From contig NC_051446.1 of the NCBI RefSeq assembly GCF_001649575.2, forward strand, positions 22,480,625-22,544,624: a DNA stretch of 64,000 bases. The letters run 5' to 3'. Made by a program: the position numbers and the translations under genes. Every line of letters starts with the position of its first letter. Position 1 is the first letter of the stretch. The notes beneath the pieces are model-generated. The model saw only the letters and a program-made list of their open reading frames with translations. It searched no databases and was not told the origin of the DNA. This stretch comes from Kryptolebias marmoratus. Taxonomy: Eukaryota; Chordata; Actinopteri; Cyprinodontiformes; Rivulidae. Below, piece by piece: positions 39,541 to 49,700 of this stretch.

Positions 39541-40239
39541 GGCTCAATAAAAGAGGAAGCTTACGCCCAATCATTTTTAATCTATTTATATACATCCGAA
39601 TTTATTGCAAACACTCTTAAAAGGTTTCTTCTCACTTTCATTAAAGGCTCTCAACACTCATCATTGAAATGTTCAGAAAGAAAAAGTGAAAATGTAAAAC
39701 CTTGTCAAACTAACTGTACATTGTTGCTATAAACCTTTGCATCATATTACTGAAGATTATGCATCGACCATCTATTTCCAACAGCTTAAGACAGTGAGCC
39801 CACTCCTGCAGGCAGCGGTTTCACCTCCTGCAAGAAGTCTTTATTTTGACAAGGTTGTGCCATGCTCGAGCGAGTTTCAAATTAAACATGTACATCTCAC
39901 TGTTAGCTAATTCACAACTTCTGTTATGCTGCCATCTGAAAAAGCCACCAGAGAGACTCAGCACAACTACAATAATAGTCAGCCACTTCATGCATCTCCC
40001 AGAACACTAACATTTATTAGTTATTGGGAGGCTGTTTAAAGTAATAGCTGCTGTTTTGTGCAGTGTGACTACACGATCTCTTACAAAGCTATTGTTTGGA
40101 CCATGTTTTGTACAACTACATCGGAATGCTGGCTCATGTACTCACTGTTAAGATTTTTGTGTGTGTGTTAATTTTTGAGTAATTTTTTTGTATTTGGTTT
40201 AATTGTTTTCACTTGTGTTTATATAGTTCTATTTATTGT

Positions 40240-40610
40240 GATCTGTGTGTTTTTGTCCATTGTCCAATCCTTGTATCATTATTCACCTGCCCTCAGATCA
40301 ATACTTTTCCTGTCAGCCTGTCACACCCATCTACACCTGTCCTGAGTTTGTAATCACTCACCTGTTTCCACTTCCTTGTTATCAGCCTTTATATTCAGTC
40401 ATTTTCTCTCCACTGGTTTGTTGTTGCTAACATGCACTATCTGGTTCTTCTCGTGGTGCAGTCCTTGTGTTACCAATATGTTTTTTTTATTTGCTGGCAT
40501 GTCAACTTCTTGTTTTGTTTTACTTTAATAATAAATCAGTTTGCCATTGAGCTCCTTGTGTCAGGCTGCATTCTGGGTTCCAATCAACCCATCAGTACAA
40601 CCTGATACTC
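40240..40610 (+). mobile_element. LTR-like fragment, family C
   Basis: A pyrimidine-rich stretch ends with 'actttaataataaatcagtt', then 'tgccattgagctccttgtgt' and 'caggctgcattctgggttcc'. The order of AATAAA signal, 'GAGCTCCTTG' and 'CTGCATTCTGGGTTC' is that of a fish repeat class I associate with LTR ends. No internal retroviral-type coding region is nearby, so it may be a solo remnant. The class is tentative. Confidence 0.4.
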
Positions 40611-42025
40611 ACCAATGCAGCTTGTATGAATCTTTAGGATGGGCTATTTTCCACCAACAAAGATAAATGTACATTTACTGCAAAGGCAAAATGAGGTAAA
40701 CCAACACAAACTTCTTAGTTCTGATCATATCACACAAGATGTTTTAATGCTGTTGTAGGTCTGGGACCAGAAATGTAAATATTTGTAGAATGCACACTTA
40801 TTCCTAGGCTGATAAAATTTCATTAAAATTCAATGTGTTTCCAAAAGATTCAAAATACAGTTAGCGTTCAGACATCCCTTTGTTTTTATGCTTTTAGGAT
40901 CTTAAGAACAGCAATGAAGACAACCTATTTTATCTAGTAATGGAAAATTTTAGATCTAGTTTGTTTGGATTTTTAAGTCCCGTCTTGAACACCTGTTTCA
41001 ATTTTTTATATCTAACTAGGGTTGTGTGGTATGATAAAAAACATGTCATTTTAATTTCAGTATGTACAATATTAATAATACAAAGGCTTTCTTGGAAAGA
41101 AAAACACAATATTGGCTGTAATATTCCAAGTGTCAATCATTCATTTATTCCTATTATGTGTCCCAAAGAGATCTTCCTTGTGAAATTTAAATAAAACAGT
41201 ATGTGAGAAAGAAAAAAAGCACATAGATATGGTCAAAATAGTTTGTCCCCTTCAGCTTTGTGTCCTGGGTATGTTTGTAGGCTCACTGCTGCATGTCCAA
41301 AATGGTGGGAAAATGCATCAATTGACAATCTTTTCCACTTATTATTTTGGCATTAGTGGCACCTCCAGATGCTGAATAAGAATAATTTTTTACAACCTTT
41401 TGCCATCCCTAGCACACCTCCAATGGGAAGGCAAGTGTGTTTTCAGAGGTGGATGGGGTTAATGGTAGACAATGCCCTCCAAGCTGGTGCTGTAACAAAA
41501 CTCAATTGCTACCTTTTTTTTAATCAACTTTCTCATCAGATGTGGCAAAACATAAAATCTAATAAAAGATAAACAGTAATTTCACCAACAAACAGCTGTA
41601 TGGAGTTCTTTCCTCCCACAGCTGGACTCCAAAAATCAAGTCAACTGCTGGTTTCAGCTTCTGTTTCTGGGGTTTTTATGTTTTTCCATATAGGACACTT
41701 TAACATGTTTGTTGTATAAGTATGTGTATCTTGAAGGAGATTCTTCACTGTGGTAGCTACAGTAGCCTCTTGAGCATAATTATCACTGAAATAAACAACA
41801 GCTAAGCTCTGATGTCCTGTGTGCCCTTGATTCTGTTAGATCGTCTTAAGTTTCTGTGTTTAATGTTCTCATATGCTCAGACTCTTCTTATCAGGTTCAC
41901 GCTAAGAAATGTGTAAATCCATTTCTACTTTCATACTCATTAGTTTGTTGTATTTTTATTTAGGTTATTGCAGTTTCAGACTTTGTTTTCACTTTTGTTT
42001 TGTTGTTTTTCTGTGCTTATTGAAG

Positions 42026-42132
42026 GTACCTAATCCCTTCATTGGATCGCTCTCATGCTGGCTTCTATCGCTGCATCGTAAGGAACCGGGTAGGAGCTCT
42101 TCTGCAGAGGCGCACAGAAGTGCAAGTGGCCT
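42026..42132 (+). CDS. sdk2: Sidekick-2-like exon: second half of Ig1
   Basis: This exon completes the first immunoglobulin domain. It starts with the last base of an Arg codon split from 27003, then reads [16 protein letters not shown] with the classic DxxHAGFYRC end of an Ig fold. The second cysteine is residue 16 and pairs with the one in the preceding exon. After it come [19 protein letters not shown], the F-G turn and G strand. The acceptor is 'tgcttattgaag|g' and the donor 'gcct|gtaagtat'. It is 107 nt, enters in phase 2 and leaves in phase 1. Joined to exon 26844-27003 it gives exactly 89 codons, one complete Ig domain. In Sidekick this domain is part of the Ig1-Ig4 horseshoe that mediates homophilic binding (known from the family, not seen here). 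Confidence 0.96.
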
Positions 42133-43769
42133 GTAAGTATACACAAAGAACATGGCTGACAGACAGACAAGCAGAACAAATGAAAGAGCACATAGATCCT
42201 GAGTGCATATGTGCTTAATTGCATGCAGAGTACACAGTATGCCCACATTCTCTTTGGCTGCTTCTGTGTCAAGGACCGACCTGGGAGGAAGAGATGCTGG
42301 CGCGCTGAAAGATCTACCTGCATCTCATTCGGAGCATTTTCAACCCAGACAGCTGTTCCACTCAGCATTCTCATTAGATTGATATTGTTGCCATGGTTCT
42401 TTTTTAACTTTGCTTCATTTCAAAACGCCGCCTATTTCAAACTCTCTCTTTTGTCAACAACATCTGTTGTTTCTTAGCGAAAGTACCGCTCCCGCGTAAC
42501 ACATTTCTGTAAATTTTACCCGCCGGTTTCAGGGCGCACGGTTTCCTACTCTTGTTAACAAGCTATTTGAGACGCAGCACAGAAGTGTCTTGGGAGTCGT
42601 CGTGTTGTATCCATCCACACAACTGTCCTACACCCATTATCCTGGATGGGTATGTCAGGTTCATTGGCTTCTCCTTGTTTTGGCGACGTGTGAGGGACTG
42701 GGTCGCTGTAACTGACAATTTGGTTCAATCAGGTGTAACAGAAAAAGGTAGGAGGGAGCTGGAATAAACCCAACAGTCCCATTGGTCCACTTCTTTAGTA
42801 TTAGGCAAACATAACGTTAGTGTTAACAACTCTATCCTTCTGTATCTCATTTCTCTTGCAGCAGTTTGATTCTTACATCACTGACTCTTTTTGCTTCCTT
42901 CTCCTTTTGTTGACTTTCTCTGTTTTCCGACCACCACTGCTTTCTATTTATTTCTTGGCGCGCACCCCACTGTCATTCAGCAGCTCTGTATTCCTGTCTT
43001 CCCATTTCCATAATTCTCCTCTTTCCTTGTATCGGTTGCTCATACTCTGAAGGGCTTCACTGGTGAGTAAAAAAAGGGAAAATTTAGGACACCTGCAGAA
43101 GAAATGGGTTGGGATAAAAAAAAAGGAAGGAGTGCCAGAAAATACAGAGGAAGATTGTAAGCTGTTTTGGGAAGCTATTTTATTGAGGCAACACAATTAG
43201 GATTGCAGAGATACACCTCTGAAAGAAGGGAAACATGGCGAGGCATTAGAGATTGCGAAGGAAGGGGGAGGAGGACATCTCATCACAAAAACTGCAGATC
43301 AAAGTCAGGGGATTTGTAGACTTCCCAGATTTCCATTTAAGCTAAGCACCACAGCTGCACAACAAATCCAGATTACATATTTTATTCTCTTTGAAAGAGA
43401 GCAGGAGAGAAGGAAAATAAGATTGCCATCAATACACAACCACTCCAATAACGCTAGTTCAAAGTCCCACACTTTGGTGTCTGCATGTTTCAAACATAGT
43501 GTTTCTAAACTGTGCGGGAACCCAATTGACTGTTTATTTCAGCTAAGGTTTTTCATTGTTCGTGTCATTGTTGCTCCTCTTTAGTTAAAGAAGTGAAAGT
43601 ATGATTCTTCCTTTGCCTTTATGGAGCTATAGATCTTGTTTATACCTACATCTCCAATGCGTCTTTAGCAGTCTGGTTACGTTTGGATAGGACTGAATAC
43701 AGATGTGAACTGCCGCAGTTTACCCACCTTCAGTGGTGATCAGGACCCCATTTATCTGCATCCATTTGT

Positions 43770-43930
43770 TAGCCTGAATGCAGTCTGTCCTGATCCTTAA
43801 GTAACTGACTCCTTCTGAACTGAGGTGACCTCATGCAAATGGCAAAGTGCACATCTCTGGTTTAATAAAAGGCTCAGCTGCCAGCTGATTAGGACAATTA
43901 AACAACCATCCCTGGGAATATTTTAAATTT
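43770..43930. other. Possible conserved non-coding element
   Basis: A repeat-free block contains 'cctcatgcaaatggcaaagt' (an octamer-like ATGCAAAT), 'cagctgccagctgattagga' (two CAGCTG-type E-boxes next to a GATTA core) and 'caattaaacaacc'. The dense, varied motifs suggest an enhancer, but only cross-species alignment could show it. Confidence 0.25.
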
Positions 43931-44806
43931 TTTTGTTTTGAGTTTTGAGGGGTTGGCTAATGTTTCAATGAACTAATTATCTGAACCCTGATAAATAAAA
44001 AAAAGTTTTGTCACGGTTTTATTAATCCGAGTGGACTGTAGCACACAGTGTGGTGAGTTTCTGTTTAGGTTGTTTGTTCTGAATGTTTTTGAAAGCAGGA
44101 TGAAGCAGGATGGTCACTATGAGATGTAATGTTTTATGTTAATCACAGGACATTTGAGCAGAGCTGTGCCGCATTATATTCACCTAATGATGTTACATTC
44201 ACAGTGAAACTGTTTGTTAAAAAAACACAGCTGCCAGCTATCACTGCACAGTTCACCTGAGGTGGATTTTGATGTAAAGATTTTCAGTCTTTGCTCTGAT
44301 AGCTCTGTGAGGTATTTAATCATCATATGACCATTTGTTTTTTTTATTCTTTTAAGTAATCAAGCATATTAAGAAATAACTCCATAAAAATATGACTTAA
44401 ATGGCTCTGAACTGTGTTAATGTTAGAATAATACTAGTTCAGATGTCTGAATGTATTGTCACTTTTACAGAAACATCAGACAGTCCAATGTTTGATGTGA
44501 CTGTGTGGGAATCTGCAAACAGAGGGAAAGACACACATCTAATGGCAAAAATGTTTTAGAATGCACATTAAATAGCCAGGAGTGAATGCTCTGTCAGAAC
44601 TGATCACTTGCAGTTCAATCACCCAAGACTGATACTTAACAAGACCTCTGAAGAGGACCTTAGGTGTCACTTCAGCTTGTTTGCATCAATGTGTTAAAAT
44701 GGTTTAAAGTCTGGATGAGATAAGACAAGAGCTTCAACTGAATTTGGTGCTGATGGAGAGAAAAAGAGAGAGCAAGAGTATTGGTGCAAGATTTAAGATT
44801 TGTATG

Positions 44807-45133
44807 GAGCCCCTAAAGGGACATTAAAGAAAAAAAAACTTTCTTGTATGCACCATATAGTTATTTTTCATTGATGTCAAAGATTGCTGCCAAAGAAGAT
44901 CTGAAACTTTCCTACTTTAACTTTTTGAAAACACAAAATACCATAACAATGACATCGGGCAAGCAACGAAGCAACTGGAAATATGGCTTTATTATGTCAC
45001 ATATTTCCATTTCAGTAAACACAGCTAGTCCAAAATAATCTGAAAGTTCCCATTAGTTATCTGGTGCTCACGAGAAAGTATCTGGTGTTCACAAGAAAGT
45101 TTTTTTTTTCCTTTAGTGTCTCTTTAGGGGTTC
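44807..45133. mobile_element. MITE with terminal inverted repeats and 21-bp subterminal tandem
   Basis: The left end reads 'gagcccctaaagggacatta' and then 'aagaaaaaaaactttcttgt'. The right end, in reverse complement, reads 'gaacccctaaagagacacta' and then 'aaggaaaaaaaaaactttct'. This gives roughly 40-bp inverted ends with few differences. Just inside the right end, a 21-bp unit beginning 'tatctggtgctcacgagaaa' (45058-45078) is repeated in tandem at 45079-45099 with two changes. There is no coding capacity. A clear target-site duplication could not be fixed, so the superfamily is open. Confidence 0.75.
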
Positions 45134-45501
45134 AGTAGATTTGAGAGAAGTGGAGAAATAAAACTGTAGGGAAAGAAACATAAAGAATATGACTTTTACT
45201 CAATTTAGCATCCCCTTAATGTCCCTTTGTGACTCATTACATCTTGCTTCCTTCAAGCCTTTTCTTGATCTGCTGCAGAAACCATAGCAACAACGCTGCT
45301 CTGTCCATCAAAGCAGCTCAATGTAACATTTTCAGAGCACAAAGCAGATGGCAGCAGCTCCAAGGTCACTAAAAGTCAAAAAAAGAAAAGAAAATGTGTG
45401 TCTCTGACTTGTATGTGGCTTTATAAGACTCCTGCCCTACCCTCTGACTGTGTTTCCGTTTTTTCTTGTTTTTCTTGTTTTTCTTGTTTGGTTTTCTCCA
45501 G

Positions 45502-45649
45502 TTATGGGCAGTTTTGAAGAGGGTGAACGCACTCAGTCCGTCTCTCAGGGAGAGGGAGCCGTTGTTACTGCACCACGCATTCGCAGCTTCCCCCAGCCGC
45601 AAGTTACCTGGTTCAGAGATGGACGAAAGATTCCTCCCAGCAGTCGAAT
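45502..45649 (+). CDS. sdk2: Sidekick-2-like exon: first half of Ig2
   Basis: After two bases that finish a Phe codon, the exon reads [20 protein letters not shown], then [20 protein letters not shown] and RKIPPSSR. Mammalian Sidekick-2 has a closely similar stretch opening MGSFEEGE, whereas Sidekick-1 differs here, so this exon is good evidence for the Sidekick-2 assignment. The Ig-core tryptophan is residue 36 (VTWF). The position where the B-strand cysteine is expected holds alanine (VVTAP), so this half has no disulfide cysteine. The acceptor is 'ttttctccag|tt' and the donor 'cgaat|gtaagc'. It is 148 nt, enters in phase 1 and leaves in phase 2. A 15-bp perfect palindrome lies 212 bp downstream. 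Confidence 0.97.
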
Positions 45650-45861
45650 GTAAGCTTTCATTCTGTCAAGTATGTTCTGTGTTTTTTCTTGTGTGCGTGT
45701 TTGATCCAGAGAATATCTCTGCTGCTTTATTCTTGAGGATGATTGAGTGCTTCAGCTTCAGTGTGACTCTCCTGATCTAAAGTTTGTTTTTTTTTTTCCA
45801 TTCAGTTTGTAACTTTTTATTTTTTGCCAAAGAGCAACTTTATTTTCTTTTGTTGAAAAGG

Positions 45862-45901
45862 CTTGCACACAAGCAGAACTGCAGAACTGCTTGTGTGCAA
45901 G
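45862..45901. repeat. Perfect 15-bp inverted repeat, 10-bp spacer
   Basis: The left arm 'cttgcacacaagcag' (45862-45876) and right arm 'ctgcttgtgtgcaag' (45887-45901) are exact reverse complements around 'aactgcagaa'. A transcript of either strand can fold into a 15-pair stem. It lies in the intron just after exon 45502-45649 and is not part of any repeat recognised in the window. Confidence 0.9.
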
Positions 45902-48204
45902 AGAATTGCCCACTTTTCATGCTTACTTCAGGAGAACACAAACTGAACTCTTTTGTATCAACTTATCTATTGTTGTCCTGTCTCGTTCTTGTTTCTGCTG
46001 CTTTGTCTTCCTTCATTTTGTCCCAAAGCTTGGAGGCTGGAAGTTTTAAGGTTGAATTTAAGTGTCTGCTAGCAGGCAGTTGTAATGTTAAGCCAGTTCT
46101 TTCAGCACACGTTAAAAGGAGTTGTTGTTATGCTTTTCTTATTTTATTTAGTTCAAAAGTTTAAGGTACAAAAGAATAGTTGGACTGCTATTTGGCCTTG
46201 AGGGAACAATGGCTTTTTGTTTTCATTGTTTGTGTTTTTTTTTCCATTTCATAAACATTTCAACTCAATTCAGATTTTTTTTAAGCTCAGTAAAGATTTC
46301 TTTACTTTCCTGATTGGAATTCTAGTTGTGGAGTTTGCATGTTTTTGTCACTGAGTGGGTTCCTTGTCAGTTCTTTGGTTTTCTTCCATAGATTAAATCA
46401 TTTTAGGTTAACTTTAGGATAAAAACTCTTCTCAGACAAGAAAAAAATGGGGAAAATTGCATCAGCTCTTTACTGGTCTAAGACTAATAACTGCTAATGT
46501 CAGTACTTGGGATGAATAAATGAACAAACGGGAGTTTTATTTAATTTCTTTAATTCAATTTATTGTATTTCCATTCTTTATGTATTTAAAAAGTTTGTAC
46601 ATCAAGCAAAGAAATCAAAGAACCAAACAAAAACCGAAATGGGCAGAAAGCTTTAATATTGGGTTTGGATTGGTTTTATATGCATTTTCTCTGAATTTTA
46701 TCACAGTGTGATGTCATTTTATTAGAGCAGTACATTATATATAACAGAAATAAAAATATGGATATTATAGCTCAGGATAGACTTGACCAAATAAAACTTT
46801 GTAGAGGCCATTAAAAATGAAGGAATAGACCAGGCTAAGTTTGGGTCTAATCAACATAAATCAAAATTAAAATCGAGGTTATTATTTAAGGCTAACATAG
46901 CCTTAGGCTGCACAGAGCTATGAACAGCTGGTAAAAACCTTGATCGCCTAATTCCTTTTGATTCAACTAATATTCAATAGTAATATCTATGGATGGATGA
47001 TAAAACGATAGATAAATGGGCATGCAGTCAGACAGGGAATAAGGAAGGAATACTTCATGTACCTGCGTGTGTGTGCATTAAAAAGTCTCTAATCCCTGTC
47101 TCATCACATCTGCATTTCTCTGCAGTGGGAGGTGACCTTGCCCTCAGTGAGAGTGAATCTTTCTTATCAGCTCCTCTTCTGCAGTAATCACACTCTGACC
47201 TAGAATCACTATGAGACAAGAGTCCAGACGTTTAGTGAAGAGGAAGGCTGTGGGCAGACTAGTTGCTTCAGATTGTCTGCTCATGAAACACTAGATTGCT
47301 TCCATCAAACAGAAAAGTAGGCATAGAATGATGAGCTGTGTGTGTGTGTGTTATTGGACACAATTACCAGTTGATGTTATGTGTTAACCCTTTCGCGTAC
47401 ATAGCCCTATCCACACTTCTTACTTTTATTGCTTTGTTAGTCTTTCCATGTCTTTTACTTGAACTTTGATTGATTTTGACTTGAATGAATTTTGCAGATT
47501 CAGTTCCTGTTCCAAAATGCCCGATTGCACAGTTTTCTTGCAATAAACTGGATGTTTGGATCGATTAGCTGCAGCGATGCCACCACAGCCACAGTTTGAA
47601 GGACATGCTTCATGACTTTTTTCCTTGTTTCAGGTGTATTATTGTCACAGAGTCACATCACAATATACAGTTTGGGTCATTGTCTGTTTCCATGCAAATA
47701 AGTAATGGTAGAAATGGTGTTGTGTTTAAAAGGAAATGGATCATTTTGTGCTGAATTAGCCACATTGCACACTGCAAATTTGTTACAGGGTGGTCATAAA
47801 CAAAGCAGGAAATTGCAAGGCTAGAAAAAACAGCGGGCATTTCCAGAATATTTCGCCATTATGATTAAGGTGACTTGAGAGTAAGGCTTTTATTACATTT
47901 ACACATTTTGTTCTTTATATATAGTTTATACTTTGTTTTTTGTTTTTTTGGGAGGGGACGGAAAGGGTTTGCCACTAACTCTGGTTTGAATGATTCTGCT
48001 GGCTGGTTTAAAAGGATTTTGTTCCAGATTTGATGAAATGAGTCTAATGAACACCTTGAAAAACACTTTTTAAATTTCATTTTACATATTTTCCCTTTGT
48101 GTTACCCTTCTTGTCTTTGTTCAGAGTTTTATCTAAGTGAATGTGTTTTATTTTGAAAAATGCTTTCTTTATGTCTCATGGTTGAATTTTTTTCTGCCTC
48201 TGTC

Positions 48205-48590
48205 TTTCTGACAGTGTTTGTGCTCACTTGGGTTTCAATTACCAATTAGTCCCCCATGTGTATTGTCTGTAGTCCAGCATTTTTCCCTTTCAGCTGTCAT
48301 TTTGTCTGTATCCCCACCTGTGTTCCTTATGCCATGCCTTTCAGCATTCACAGTTTGTGGCTCATTTAGTTTTCGAATCTTTTCACTTTTTCCTGGATTC
48401 CTGCATCACCCTCCTCCTGTGTTTTTGTTTGCCTGCTGAATTTTTCTAATTGTGCATGAGCTTAAGTAAAGCCAGTATGTTTTTGTTCCTCAGACCTTCC
48501 TCCTGTGTCGTGCATTTGGGCCCTTCCTTCTTTTCATCTAAAACCATAACACCCACTGCGCTGCTCTTCATCCTCCCTTCCTTCCCTGCA
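48205..48590 (+). mobile_element. LTR-like fragment, family C
   Basis: A pyrimidine-rich body is followed by 'cttaagtaaagccagtatgt', 'ttttgttcctcagaccttcc' and 'tcctgtgtcgtgcatttggg'. The ending resembles those at about 25360 and 40560, with a degraded polyadenylation-like signal before it. It is plausibly a solo LTR of an old retroelement. No coding region is attached, and the class is tentative. Confidence 0.45.
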
Positions 48591-48855
48591 GCTATGAGAA
48601 TGCTAATACCGCACACACTGCCAAGGTCAGAGTGTGCAAATGAGCGCTGTTGATAACAGGCAGCCTTTCTTATTGATAATCATTTAATTGAATTTGATTC
48701 ATGCCAGTAGCGTTTACTGTATAGAGGCATCAAAGTCTCTCCAGTGAGGGGAGAATAAGGAAGAGTCACAGAGATTAGCACCAAATCACAAACGTTTCCT
48801 TGACAAAGACTCTTTCCAAAAGCTAGAGCTCTTCTGGATCAGTTCCAACCGTGGT

Positions 48856-49700
48856 TATCCCCCAAAGGCGAAGGTGGGGTAATAATCAATTTGTTTGTTT
48901 GTGCGTTTTTGACTGTCTGTAAGCAAAATGTATGATGACTCACTGACAGGATTATTGTGAAACTTTCAAAAAGTAATCATTGGGTGTACATCTACAACTG
49001 ATTGGCTTTTGGAGTCAATGCAGTACATGATGGCCACCACAACCCACTGACCCTAGAAAAAACAAAAATGGATACAAGTCAGCCATTTTATCCAATATTG
49101 GGCTAAAATTTGATGTGAAAGTAGATGAGCATTGTCCCCAGCAAATATTTTTGAGCGCAACACATTTGCTTAAAACTTCAATATTAACTTTCAGAGTCAA
49201 CCTTGCTTGTCGGTTAGCAAAATATCTCATGGACTGCTGGAGGAATTTCAGTGAAACTCTCAAAGTATTCTTTTGGCTTTACATTTACAACTGATTAACC
49301 TTTGGAGTCAACTTCATCATCATTGACTTTATTTATAAAGCGCTTTAACGCCAGCCATTGCTGAAACAAAGTGCTGAACATCAGTAATACTTGATTCAGG
49401 ATGGCTGCTGCAGCTTATCAACCATAGCCTACACAAAATAGTTATACTTGAGTGAATTTTACAGACACCAAGCTGAGATTTGATGTGGTAGTAGCAAAAT
49501 GTCATTCACAACACATACTCTAACAGATCATGTAAGATATTGGAATATTTTACAAGATTGTGCATAATGGTAAATTCAAGGTTTAACAAAAACAGCTGTA
49601 ACTACATCACTTTGCAACAAAAAAATATCTAAATCCAAAACTCTGGTGTGAAAGGCAGGGGGCGATATGCATTTCTTCAAGGAATGCCAGGCCTTTAATT
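48856..49700 (+). repeat. Dispersed repeat family A: two joined copies with nested insertion
   Basis: A first head starts with 'cccccaaaggcgaaggtggg' and contains 'gtgaaactttcaaaaagtaa' and 'aaaatttgatgtgaaagtag'. A second head starts near 49213 with 'gttagcaaaatatctcatgg' and runs to the tail 'gcatttcttcaaggaatgcc' near 49690. The head is thus present twice, from either a partial tandem duplication or insertion of one copy next to another. A foreign 78-bp piece lies at 49315-49392. Confidence 0.7.
49315..49392. repeat. Short repeat nested within family A
   Basis: A block reading 'gactttatttataaagcgct' and 'ttgctgaaacaaagtgctga' interrupts family A exactly where other copies read continuously from 'ggagtcaac' into 'attcaagatgg'. 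The four bases 'actt' occur on both sides (49311-49314 and 49389-49392) and may be the target-site duplication. The block resembles a fish repeat with the layout TTTATTTATAAAGCGCTTTAA. Confidence 0.55.

Larger units (their letters stand above)
27004..42025 (+). other. sdk2 intron inside the Ig1 domain (15.0 kb)
   Basis: A GT..AG intron in phase 2 separates the two halves of Ig1. No other coding exon is recognisable in it. It holds a dispersed repeat and a minus-strand reverse-transcriptase fragment directly after the donor (27024-27420), a 51-base T run at 30387-30437, a LINE 3' tail at 32570-32690, repeat family B at about 34345-34800, an AT microsatellite at 37777-37825, a short fish repeat at 38405-38490, a repeat family A head fragment at 39480-39540 and an LTR-like piece at 40240-40610. 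The comparatively GC-rich, repeat-free stretches near 28080-28440 and 29740-29920 look like candidate conserved regulatory sequence. Confidence 0.9.
42133..45501 (+). other. sdk2 intron between Ig1 and Ig2 (3.4 kb)
   Basis: This phase 1 intron sits at the domain boundary. It carries a MITE with inverted ends at 44807-45133 and, near 43770-43930, a repeat-free block with an ATGCAAAT octamer and homeobox-like TAATT cores that could be regulatory. I see no coding sequence. Confidence 0.9.

Noticed and set aside
45784..46164. A 126-codon plus-strand ORF just after exon 45502-45649
   Set aside because: It lies in the intron, spans the 15-bp palindrome, has no domain, and is not joined in frame to the exon.
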